Positions 40,301-50,618 of a DNA stretch of 64,000 nt are shown in pieces. This DNA comes from Nitzschia sp. pyKryTriq1. Lineage: Eukaryota > Bacillariophyta > Bacillariophyceae > Bacillariales > Bacillariaceae. The stretch spans positions 1,698,722-1,762,721 of the forward strand of contig OY101121.1 in assembly GCA_956465555.1 (NCBI GenBank). Reading direction: 5' to 3'. The stretch's first letter is position 1. Each line of letters begins with the position of its first letter. Made by a program: the position numbers and the translations under genes. The notes beneath the pieces were generated by a model that saw only the letters and a program-made list of their open reading frames with translations, had not been told where the DNA came from and did no database searches.

Positions 40301-41298
40301 AGTACGTGTCGAGCGATATGTTAATACGATGCCCTTTGTTTTGTACGCACTATCAATACTAACCGTCTTGCTTCACCAACAGATTGTTCAAACGCATCAA
40401 CAGACCCGACGAGGTAGACTACTCGAATGCCAACATGGAAAAAGTAGCAGCAGAACTCCATGAGGCGACTTACGGAATTTCGTCGGATCCTTTGACGCAA
40501 TTGGCCATTGTTATTGCGGCCTTGATTCATGATGCTGGCCATAGTGGAGTTCCCAACGGACAGCTTGCCAAGGAACACCCAACATTGGTTGCCAAATATG
40601 GAAAACAGAGTCTTGCGGAACAACGCAGTCTCGATATCAGTCTGGAATTGTTGGAAGCTCCCTGCTACTCCAATCTTCGCGCTTGTATAATTCCGACCAA
40701 GGAAGAACAGGAGCGGTTCAGTCAGTTGATCATCAACACGGTCTTGGCAACTGATATTTTCGACAAGGATTTGGGTGCACTTCGAAAGGCCCGATGGGCC
40801 AAGGCCTTTGGAAGGGACCCCAGCGCAGGTGCCGACGACGGTGTTAGTGCTATGGATCGCAAAGCAACGATTGTGCTTGAACATGTGATTCAAGCATCCG
40901 ATGTCGCACACACAATGCAGCATTGGAAGATTTACCAAAAGTGGAATCAAAATCTCTACGAGGAAATGTATAAGGCATACAAAGAAGGAAGAAGCGAGAA
41001 CGATCCAACTTTGGGGTGGTACAAGGGTGAATTATGGTTCTTTGACAACTATGTCATTCCTTTAGCGAAGAAATTGAAGGATTGTGGAGTTTTTGGAATC
41101 TCCTCAGATGAGTATTTGCATTATGCGATGGAGAATCGCACTGAATGGGAACAAAAGGGCGAAGCGATGGTTGCCCGTATGGAAAAGAAGGTGAAAGAGC
41201 TCTATATTCCGAACGAAGACGACAGCGGAAAGGGAACGGGAAAGTCTCTTCCCACTATGCGTAAATCCTTGTCGTCTCGGTCTTTGGGCAAGAATTAA
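37353..41298 (+). CDS. Membrane nucleotide cyclase fused to cyclic-nucleotide phosphodiesterase
   Basis: Seven exons (37353-38078, 38151-38888, 38962-39409, 39482-39684, 39768-40193, 40276-40301, 40383-41298) give about 1160 residues. Order: cytosolic N-tail, TM helix (59-84), a lumenal or extracellular region of about 350 residues with no named domain, a second TM (433-454), a class III cyclase domain (531-710), and a PDEase_I domain (835-1110). The cyclase keeps both metal Asp residues (FADISGF, VGDCYVA) and the transition-state-type NSASRM motif. Its purine-specifying position is Glu (KVETVGD), as in guanylate cyclases, but the partner position is Gln (FQLFGD). The PDE has HNFAHA, HDAGHSG and SDVAH metal ligands. 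One protein can thus make and destroy cGMP or cAMP. Exon 6 is only 26 nt. Confidence 0.92.
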
Positions 41299-41442
41299 TT
41301 TTTACACGCTTAGGTTTTGGGGGATTGAGTGAATGAATGAATAAATGAATGAATGGATGGGCGAACGACTGTGTCGGTATTCTTATATCGGTATTCTTAT
41401 CCAGGAATACCAATTTTATAATTTTGGCAGTTTACAATGTGA

Positions 41443-43028
41443 TTATCTCTTGTTTCTTCCCCCGGCCGTCTTGGCCTTCTTGTTGCCCTTGGCAGCAGTT
41501 TTTTGCTCGTCAACCTTTTTCTTACGCTTTTCTGCCGCCAGTGGATTCGGCTTGCTTGAAAAGAAGGAATCCATTCTCGACTGTGGCTTTTGGTTTGCCT
41601 TGAACGCCTTCTGCAATTTTTCAATACTAGCACTCACGCGTTCTGCGCTGAAGCCATTCTGCTCTACCAAAAATTTGGTGAGCTCTTCTACTTGAGGCTC
41701 CTTCCACTTGAGTTGGTCAGCTATTTCAGATCCTTTGAGCACTTCATGCTGGTGAAACAGTTTTCGAGCTTGGACATACGCCGGTTCCGGTTTGGGGTCC
41801 TGATTGTTCTCAGTATTTTCGTCATCTTCTTTGTCCGTGTCTTCCTCGTCCTGGTCTCCCGGGATCCACTCCTTCGGAATTTGATACTTCTTACGGTCGA
41901 TCGTCTTGAGGATTTCCTCAATGGAACCGTGCTTTGCAATGAACAAGACAGAAAAAATGAGTACGTAAGAAGAACGAATTTCAAATGAAAAGAGCAGCAG
42001 CATGCAGGGCCGAGAGCTAGCAGAATAGGCACACTCACATCTTTGATGAGCTTGAGGGCAGTCTTCGGGCCGACCCCCTTGATGGTGTCCGTGTAATCGC
42101 ATCCCAAGAGGATACACAGGTCCACAAACTGATCGTACGTCAACCCCAAACCTTCAATCGCCTTTTGATAGTTCATGGTTTGCACCATTGACTTGCTCGC
42201 GTTCGCAAATGTCATTTTCCGCACTAGAACGGGTGTCTGAAAGGTCAGAGCATCCATATCTTCCGTCGCCGTGGCATAGAACAAGCCTTCCTTGCAGAGA
42301 GCACTGGCTTGCGCCTCTGCCTCGCACGGCGCTACAATGACGGGAACGCCCATCAGCCGGAGCAACGTCTGACAGTCCTGATTTTCCTTGTGCCCCGCCC
42401 GCACCAATCGTTTCGACTGCTTGTCTTGCTCTTCCACGTTCCCTTCTTCCGTCGCCTTTTGGAGCTCGGCTTGCGCCTTTTCTCTCTTTTGTCGACGTTT
42501 CAAGAGTTCCCCCGATTTGAACTGCGGAGGTTTCCCGTCAAAAATGTAGGCAGGTTTGATGCCTTCCGTCAAGAACCGGATTGTCCGATTGAACATGCCT
42601 TGTATGTGAGACGTGGTTTCGCCGTCCGCGTTGGTCAACATGGTGGCGGACTGATTGGGCCCGCCACTCCGGACCGCAATCATGAATTGATAAATTTGCA
42701 TCGACGCATCGACGGCCAGCTTTCGACCCTGCAGAGATTTTAGTTCGACTTCGCGAATGCACTGCGACAACAGGAACAGGAACACCAAGCACGAAAGGGA
42801 CAAGCAAGTGGCGCGAATGAGTGAGACGGACTCAAAATGTGAAAATCAACGCGCTCTTAGGGAAGAGAGGGATTGATTGATTCCGTTGTGACGGTACTCT
42901 TGTCGCACAAGAAGTACTGTGTGCAGCAGTCGCGAACACACACTTCCTGGTACTGTACTACTCGCTCGTAAACAACTTACGTCGGGTGCTTCGTCCGAGA
43001 GCAATTTGGCAAGACCTTTGATTCCCAT
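41443..43028 (-). CDS. FEN1: Flap endonuclease 1
   Basis: Three exons (43028-42981, 42761-42039, 41931-41443) join in frame to about 419 residues. The first exon encodes MGIKGLAKLLSDEAPD, the conserved FEN1 N-terminus whose free end packs into the active site. The metal-binding acids are all visible: VDAS (D34 equivalent), FDGKPP (D86), CEAEAQ (E158/E160), TEDMD (D179/D181) and LGCDYTDTIKG (D233). The C-terminal QSRMDSFFS is a PCNA-interacting PIP box, followed by a Lys-rich tail. FEN1 removes 5' flaps in Okazaki-fragment maturation and long-patch repair. An acidic insert (DEEDTDKEDDENTENN) lies after the helix-hairpin-helix region and accounts for part of the extra length over animal FEN1. 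Confidence 0.95.
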
Positions 43029-43559
43029 GGTACTTGTAATACGTGGATGTATCGAGAGCAACTGAAAACGGATCAAAGGTACCTGGTATACTATTCGAAT
43101 ATGTTGTAGTCTCAATGATGATCAATGATCTCTGAAAAATCTGATGCCAGAACCATGGCGGCGGTCGGTCGCTCTCGCTCGGTGTTGTCGTTGTTTCTGT
43201 TGTTGGATGCGGAGCAATGCGGCGATGTTGTTTGCGCGCGCGACGAACTCCCGTAGAAATATTACCAGCGTGTACGTAAGGAATGGAGGAGAGAGATTGC
43301 GTCAAGGGTCGGCGGCAAGTTTGGTTGGGAATATCTGGCCGTCGGCCGCATTCGCTGGCAAATAAGAATAATTGTTCGAGCGAGGACCAAGAAAGATAGG
43401 CCAAGCAAGACTGCCTCCTCTAGTAGAGGTCCCTACTGTACGAGTACAATTTGCACCAGTAGATAGTAAGTTAGAGAACAAGAGAAGCAATAGCAAAATC
43501 TAGTTTTTTAACGTGGTCCGACGAATTCGTCAGAGAGTACTTGTAGAGTAAAGAAGGAG
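43029..43559. other. Spacer between the SulP gene end and FEN1
   Basis: No gene is supported. Short GTAC-rich words lie at about 43435-43450. The region includes the promoter and 5' UTR of FEN1. Confidence 0.4.
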
Positions 43560-46500
43560 CTACCCCCTCGTAGATTGGAGCTTGTCGTTCGACGAGATCT
43601 TGCGGAGTGCTTTGTGGCTAGCTGGTGGGGATGTCATGATGGAATGAAGTGTGGCTAACTGACCAATGGTGGCCTCTTGGCGCCGCGCCATCATGTAGGA
43701 GAGGAGTTTGTAGAGGCTCAGTACCAATGCTGGATTGGTTGTTTCCACTTCGACCATCTTGGCAAACGGTAAGTGATGCAGTCTACAATGAGTGACGGCA
43801 ACATGACGTCCAGGCCGCCGTCGACCAGATACTGCTTCCATGCTGCCCGCGATCCACCCAGGACCGATTCTCGCAAGGCGGAATGTAGCTTCTTCGTTTT
43901 GGCTTGCCCTGAGAATATTCGAATACTCCATTGCTTGAATTTTGGTAAGAGAATCTGTTCTCGACGGCATGCTAGGGTGTGAATCTTTCATTGTGGCCAA
44001 TCGATATGTATTTGCCCGAGTAAGTGTCGCGCCTGTTTCATGTTCAATTTTCTAAACGAAACGTCCAAAAGACGCAAAGTTAGTCTGTATCAAATAATCC
44101 AACACCCGGAATCAGCGAGAACGGCCCATGATACTTACCAATACTCCAGCTTCAATGAAAAAGAGACCTCGCTCCAAATGTTCGGTTGCTTGTCCTTCAT
44201 AGAGCCGATCGCCAGGATTCAACTCGACAAGTTGGGTGTGAGTCTGCCAGCCAAGCAGTTCGTGAGAGAAATTATCCCCATGTTCCTCATCGATGTGACG
44301 CAGTGCTGTGCGGAACCCAAAGTCGCCTTCGCTCAAGAGTCTCACGCGGTTGTCTGTAGGCGGTATCTCCTTGTCATCACACTCGGCATCCAAAAGTAGA
44401 TCTTCCGCCTTCCCCAGTGCGGCATCCAGGCTACCAAAGAATCTTAGCTTTCGCTTCGATCGCTCAGTTGTTTCAGGTTTAAAGCCACCAAGATTGAGAA
44501 TGGCTCGAAGGTTGGATGACAGGCCAGTTGCAAATAGCTTGCAGTGGTTGCTGATGCAGAGGTTTCGAATCTCATTGAAAATGTCAACCGTGGATGTGTC
44601 CATGCCAGTGACCAACGTCAGATCCAGGATTAAGAATTTTGGCTTTCGAGTTTCAAGCTGCTCACTTGCTCCGTCGTCCTCGTTTCGCTGAAACATTGAA
44701 TCAATGTAGCCATAAACCGCTGAAGCGTTTCCGAAAAACAGGTAGTTTTGTAAAACAAGAATCTGAATAAAATCGCCATTGTCAATGAGCCAATCACATT
44801 TCTTGAAGGGTCTCTCAATAGTGGAGTGAATGACAGTACCGTTGGCAACGTATTTGACAACACCTGTGAACATGGAAATGTGAGGCTCTTCGACGTGAAA
44901 TCAACGGTATGATCAACATTGATAGTACTTTGTACGTACCGCTTCGGAAGAAAGATCCGACGAAAATAAAGGTCGAAAAGGCTATCCCGAGAAAGACAGC
45001 AGAAAGCAAATCGAACGCGAAGGCACAAAATACAATAGCAGGCACCACCATCCACTCGGACTTGTCTTTCGTTTTGAAGTATGACTTGTAGAACCACGTA
45101 TATATCATATCAATGAAGGCAAGCACCAACATGGAAGAGAAGGCAGGTTTTGGAATGTATCCGACGAGCTGAAAATCGGTCAGGTAAAATGCAAGAAGCA
45201 GTAGAACGGATCCAATCTGAGGGGCAACGCTGTCTGCACCAAGCTAAGAAGAACAAAAGATTATTCGCGAATCATCACGTGAGCGCATACAATCGATGAA
45301 TTTCGTGTCACTACATGCAACACGACGGATGGTTTGTGCACTTACTGAAAACATGGTCGAGGATGCGGCAACCGAGGGCGTACAAGCGAAACCACCGAAG
45401 AGTGCAGCGACAAACTGGCTCATACCATAAGGAGTGAGGATCGCCTTGAGCGTAATATTTGAGGGTTTTGCGTGTATCACATGGACCTCCTTTTTCGGTT
45501 CGGATGATACCGCAGTCTTTGGTGCCGGCAGCATGACAGCCTCGATATCCACCGCTTCGGAGAATTGACGTGTACGGATACCAACTGGCTTGGCTAATTT
45601 GGGCGACACTGGCAATAATTCTTCCTTGTCCTCGACCTCGTGATCTTTGACGGTTCGAGATAAATTTGGCAAATTCTTTTTGAGAGCTGCTCCGTGGACG
45701 GAACACCGAATGACGTAGAGAAATCCCAACGCAATAGCCGTCGACATGCCATCCGCTACTGCTTGCCAATGTACCATTCCCCTGAAGAGTTGATTCAGCA
45801 CACCAAATGGAGCGGGAGGCGATCCTGGATGTAAGGCTGCCGAGCCGCTTCGAGTGTACACAAGTTCTTCCCGAGACCAAAACCTGTCCAGACAGGTGGT
45901 GAGTGTGCAGAACGAGACAACATGTTTGATTTTGATGAGATTTGCGGACGTACCAACCCATTTTGATGGCTTCCTCCAACGAAACTCCTTTGACAAACAT
46001 GACACCGTAAAAGATCCCGATCGTGGCAAAGACTACCATTACCACATAAAATGGGTTCTTGGGTCCCAGGTATTTCATAATGGAAGCGACTAGCACTGTG
46101 GGTGCATGGTGAACGATTGTAAAAAATACCAGCTGAGGGTCACCACTTTTTATGATAAAACCAACGGTTTTCCCTCCAGTGTCAACCGTGATCGCAAGGG
46201 TCCATGTGAGAATTCCGACCGCCGAGAAGAACCCACAAATCACAGGAAAGGGGAGAAACGATCCCAAATTTGCGAGTTTGAAGACACCGGACAGCGCCAA
46301 TAATGTTCCACTAAAGCATATTCCAATAGAAGCCAATAGTCCGAAAGTTGCCAAAAAGACCTGGTCGTTGTCTTCTGGTTTGATACTGGTATCGCGAGAA
46401 AGGGCTTCGTCCACCACGACGGCCAAGTTGGCAAGAAAGGGAGCAAGAAAGAGATCCTTTTTGATAACGAGCAAACTACGAGTGAGAAAGGATGCAGCCA

Positions 46501-47358
46501 CCACAGAAGATTCCAAGACACCAAAGTACGTACAGCGGTTGGATATAGAGCAGGAATTTCCGAGCTAAGGAACCACCAGTATACCGCTGAGGATCCGATT
46601 GTACCAAGAGCTGCAGTCTTTGTCATTAAACCCAGTAGTGAAGTTGAACTATGCGGTCGATTGATTGCCGATCCGAGGGCCAGACAGAAAACGACGTGGT
46701 AGAGCAGGTACATGAAGGCCCCAATGAGGGTGGTAGGCTTGACCGCTTCCTTGGTGCATTTCTTGGCAAGATCCACCGCATACTGCGTGTATCCAGACGA
46801 CCGAGGCAACTGAACTCGGCTAGGTGGAGCTTCATCAATCACTGGCATGGCGAGAGATGGCAATCGAATGTGACGAGCTGATACCCTCTGCCCATTCTCA
46901 CCACTGGCATACATCTTTCGATTTCGGACGTTGCTTTTTGGCGTCTTGTCGAGATGATTGCTGTCTTTCCACGACGCCAACGGCGAACCTAGCAACGGCG
47001 TTGTCTCCTTTTGTTCCGAGCCACCCATAAGAGATGGAAGAACCGGCGCCGTAGCCGTAGCCGACGACTCCTGTCTACCCGCGGCACTTGGAGCAGCAAA
47101 CAATCCCATCATGTAGCTGATCGAACCAGGCGGTGCCTCCATGTCGGCGCTCGCAGCAGTGACATCATCGTAAGTTGAAAGTGTGTCAAAGCTCTGGTAT
47201 TGCCCTTGTGGTGTCACTACTGCCTCTTCTTCGGGGATCGAGGCGCCTGCACCCAAAGATCCTTCACGTTGATGCAGTCTCCTCGAGGTTGGATTGTTGC
47301 CAGGTGGTGTCGGCGGGGCAAACAGCCCCATCAAATTCGACCCTTGCTCGTCTGCCAT
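43560..47358 (-). CDS. SulP/SLC26-family transporter with STAS and cNMP-binding-like tail
   Basis: Six exons (47358-46534, 46456-45954, 45883-45346, 45243-44940, 44863-44139, 44051-43560) join in frame to about 1128 residues. A cytosolic N-tail of about 195 residues repeats a MGLFAxP motif (LMGLFAPPTPP and MMGLFAAPSAA). The SulP membrane domain follows (DLFLAPFLANLAVVVDEAL, GFFSAVGILTWTLAI, MLVLAFIDMIYTWFY, FLGIAFSTFIFVGSFFRSG). A STAS domain covers residues about 725-900 (FLILDLTLVTGMDTSTVDIF), then a CAP_ED-like block (VELNPGDRLYEGQATEHLERGLFFIEAG). The order SulP-STAS-cNMP resembles the fungal YGR125W/Vsb1 group rather than classical sulfate transporters, so the substrate is open (sulfate or amino acid). 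The C-terminal tail ends in a helical segment with HSIMTSPP. Confidence 0.88.
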
Positions 47359-48325
47359 GTTGCCAGTGAGTGAGTGAGTCAGTCAGTCAGACAGTCAGTC
47401 AGCGAGTCAATTTTGGCTCTCGCTCTCTATCTGTCTGGGATTCTACTAAGATCTTGCAATGTGTGGAGAGTCTCTCTCTCTCTCTCTCTCTCTAGTAGCT
47501 AGTTGAATGACTGTATCGGCTATCTGGTGTCTCTGGAATCCATAAGGGATCTCAATCAAACTCTGGCATCAAATGAAAAAAAGATTGTGTGAGAAGAGGA
47601 AACGGGAGAACCTTTCGATCGGTGCTGTGTCATTTTGTGCGTGCGAGATGCGCGACAGTTTCCGTTGTTGATATTGATGAGTAATAAAGGAGCGACTACC
47701 TGCCTGGGAGCTGGGGAATTCACTACTTTTGGGCTTAATTCGGGATACAACTCGGGGAAAGCCCCCGATTTGTACGACCATTTTGACCATTCCATTTTGA
47801 CCAATACGAACACTCAGACCCGGGTGCCGAGTGATATCCGACAACGTACGGACGATTATGATTCCATCCGATGGTCCGGTCCGCCTAGTGGATGATGATA
47901 CTAGTAGTTTAACAATTGTCAAAATTCAACATCTTGGCAGAGCCATACATTATGCATCTATAAGAAACACATAATCTAATCTACTATTATTAATGTTTTT
48001 TCACTGGGAGTATTTTGTACAAAAGACAAACTGCATCTCTATAAACACAAGAGGCTTTGTTCGTGAGTCGATCAGTCACTGTCTATAGTCTGCCTGTCTG
48101 CCCCCCACTGCGGCTTGAGGGTTGGTCCAACATTGCCGGAGGCACCCACTCGTCCGCTACAGATCGATCCCAACCGTTATGCATGCTCCAGCGCACCTTC
48201 GGTGCCACTTGTAGTGTACGAACGTATCAAAAAACAAACATTGCTATTAAGCTGATCCACTCAAACCTTCCACCTCGAAGAATCCCGTCTACTGTGCTCA
48301 TACATTCATTATTCGTTAAGAAGAA
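47359..48325. other. Spacer with (CT)n tract and CAGT repeats
   Basis: No coding region is supported. At 47375-47405 gtcagtcagtcag and gagtgagtgag repeats occur, and a (CT)n tract lies at about 47467-47493. The remainder is unremarkable and should hold the divergent promoters. Confidence 0.45.
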
Positions 48326-49441
48326 ATGGCTCGCATAGTTTCGAAACGAGGCGGGTCGATGCTTTTTTGCGCTTCTTCCGTTCTTTTCACATCATCAAAA
48401 TCCTCTTGTGGCCTGGCGGCTTCTTTCGTTGGTCAAACATTCAAGCGCTCCCGCTTTTCCATGACCACTACCAGAAGAATGGCAGCCACTGCTGATAGCA
48501 TCCGTGGCCAGACGATGATTCCAGTGGCCGACGCCATCGCCTTACACAGCAGTTCCAACGATGATAATAGTAATGTCAAGTTTGTGGACGGATCTTGGTT
48601 CTTGGCAGATCGAAATGGCCGTGAAGAATTTCTAGAAGGACCCCGAGTGGCAGACGCACACTTTTTTGATATTGATGACATCGCTGAAAAGTCGTCTCCG
48701 TACCTTCACATGATGCCCACTCCACAACTCTTCGGGGCAGCCATGGATGCCATGGGGATTTCCAATCAAGATCATATCATTGTCTATGGGAGCGCGGGTT
48801 GCCCCTTTGTGCACCGAGCCTGGTTTCAAATTCGCAACATGGGACATGGCAACGACTTGACACATATGCTGGATGGATCCTTGGAGGACTGGAAGGCCCA
48901 GGGTGGACCCATCGAAGAAGGTAGCCCCTCAAATCCAGTGGTTTCCTCGAAAGATTTGATCGAACAACAATTAGGTAAACCTGCCAAGTATCAAGCCACT
49001 GAACCACAGAATGTGGTCGACAAGGAGGAAATGAAGAGACTGATCGCTCAAGGCCCCGAGGCGGATGCTATACTGGTCGATGTTCGAGCCCCCGAACGAT
49101 TTCGGGGCGTGGTCGAGGAGCCTCGACCCGGCATGCGATTAGGGCACATGCCTGGCGCCAAGAATATTTTCTTCAAGGACTTGTTGAATCCTTACAACGT
49201 CCTACAATTCAAACCAAAGTCGGAATTGCTACAAATTATCCGCAACGGGGGTGTCGATATTGACACGGACAAGCGAATCATCGTCCATTGTGGGAGCGGA
49301 GCTACGGCGTGTGCCCTGGTGGCTGCATTGGAATTGTGCGGACGGGACCCAAGTCGAAATTACGTCTATGATGCCAGCTGGTCCGAATGGGGCGGAGTTT
49401 CAGATACTCCAATTGAAAAGGATGGAAAGCCAGTTCCGTGA
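48326..49441 (+). CDS. 3-mercaptopyruvate/thiosulfate sulfurtransferase, two rhodanese domains
   Basis: 371 residues from the ATG at 48326. The N-terminus (MARIVSKRGGSMLFCASSVL, then Arg/Ser/Thr-rich) suits mitochondrial or plastid import; an internal Met at MTTTRRMAAT could give a shorter form. The first rhodanese domain lacks the catalytic loop Cys in standard position (VYGSAGCPFVHRAWF). The second has the active loop HCGSGATACAL, matching the CGSGVTA type of mercaptopyruvate sulfurtransferases, with VDVRAPERFRG and LGHMPGAKNIFF as further landmarks. The enzyme transfers sulfur from 3-mercaptopyruvate to an acceptor such as cyanide, thioredoxin or tRNA-thiolation proteins. Ala replaces the usual Val in the loop, a mild change. 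Confidence 0.9.
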   Translation: MARIVSKRGGSMLFCASSVLFTSSKSSCGLAASFVGQTFKRSRFSMTTTRRMAATADSIRGQTMIPVADAIALHSSSNDDNSNVKFVDGSWFLADRNGREEFLEGPRVADAHFFDIDDIAEKSSPYLHMMPTPQLFGAAMDAMGISNQDHIIVYGSAGCPFVHRAWFQIRNMGHGNDLTHMLDGSLEDWKAQGGPIEEGSPSNPVVSSKDLIEQQLGKPAKYQATEPQNVVDKEEMKRLIAQGPEADAILVDVRAPERFRGVVEEPRPGMRLGHMPGAKNIFFKDLLNPYNVLQFKPKSELLQIIRNGGVDIDTDKRIIVHCGSGATACALVAALELCGRDPSRNYVYDASWSEWGGVSDTPIEKDGKPVP

Positions 49442-50618
49442 GGAACGACATATAGTTCTTTCACTAGAAGAAGGACTGTGGTTGTTCTTCTGTTCGAACA
49501 AAGGCTGCTGCCTGAGGCTGTGGCAATGATCTAAAGCCTATCCGTCCACTTTTTTGGATCGCCATGGCAACAAGCAGTGTTTTTCTAGTTCTCCTCCTAC
49601 TTGCGACGACTTCTGACTTGGTGGCGCTCCTCCCTGCCCTGCTCTCTATTCTAATGTACCAAGAACTCAAGAGATTATATCTAGACTAGCGACTAGAGTA
49701 GAAGATAGTTGGGAGAAAGAGCATTTGCAATAGCATCATATTCTTGTCTACAAGTACACGAGTGGATGAACCACAAAGTGCAGTAGCCTACATGTAGCAG
49801 CTATTAGTGTGAATGGAAATAACAATGTACTCCTACTGGTACATATCGATAGAGGTCAAGCTGAACCTCACAAAGTAGTAGACGACTCCTCGATCTATTA
49901 GAGCTATTGAAATGGAAAGAGCTATATTGTTGTGAATAGGACATGGGGGGGGCGGCACCTCAGCATTGTTCCCACCTCCAAGTCGTTTTGTTTTGCCGTT
50001 CATGCCGTTGATGCTTTTTAGCCGCGTGAACGTCGAGGATGGCGATCTTGCGGCCGGTCTTGTAGGCGTTTTGGCATCAAGGCGCACCTTCCACTCTACA
50101 GCCAATGGACTTATTTGGGGCATTCGTAAATAATGGGGGATTTGTGGGTAATTATCTGATATATCACAAAGAAACGTCACCACCCAACCAAGACCCAACC
50201 CCTAATTTATTTTGCGATCAACCAATAGCTATAGAGTGGTGAACCTCCATCCAAGCTCTTCCCGTTCAATGTTTACATTTATACGGCCTCGAATACAATT
50301 TTAACCGTAGGATCGGTTGAACATTGTGTAATTAGGGAAATCGCGCGCATGCATCGAGGGACTGAGTTCGTGATTGAGTGATTTTCAAGCCCCAACGGTC
50401 GGGGAATTTCCGTTCACCCAACAAGATTGCCACCCGCCACATTTCGTCTAGATGATTCTTGATTCTTGATGCAACAAACGCAGGAATGGCAACCTCCGAA
50501 GGAAAGTCAACAATAGGTGCTCTCAACCTCCCATAGTATTTTATTGCGCAGGAGTATCACGGCTCCTTTTATTGCTATTATTATTTCCTGTTGAGTTGTT
50601 ATTATTATTACTACTACA
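49442..50618. other. 1.2-kb gene-free spacer
   Basis: No supported gene. Contents include short CTAG/TAGT words (49680-49700), a poly-G tract near 49943-49955 and (att)n before 50610. Short minus-strand frames across 49833-50526 show no family features. Confidence 0.4.
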
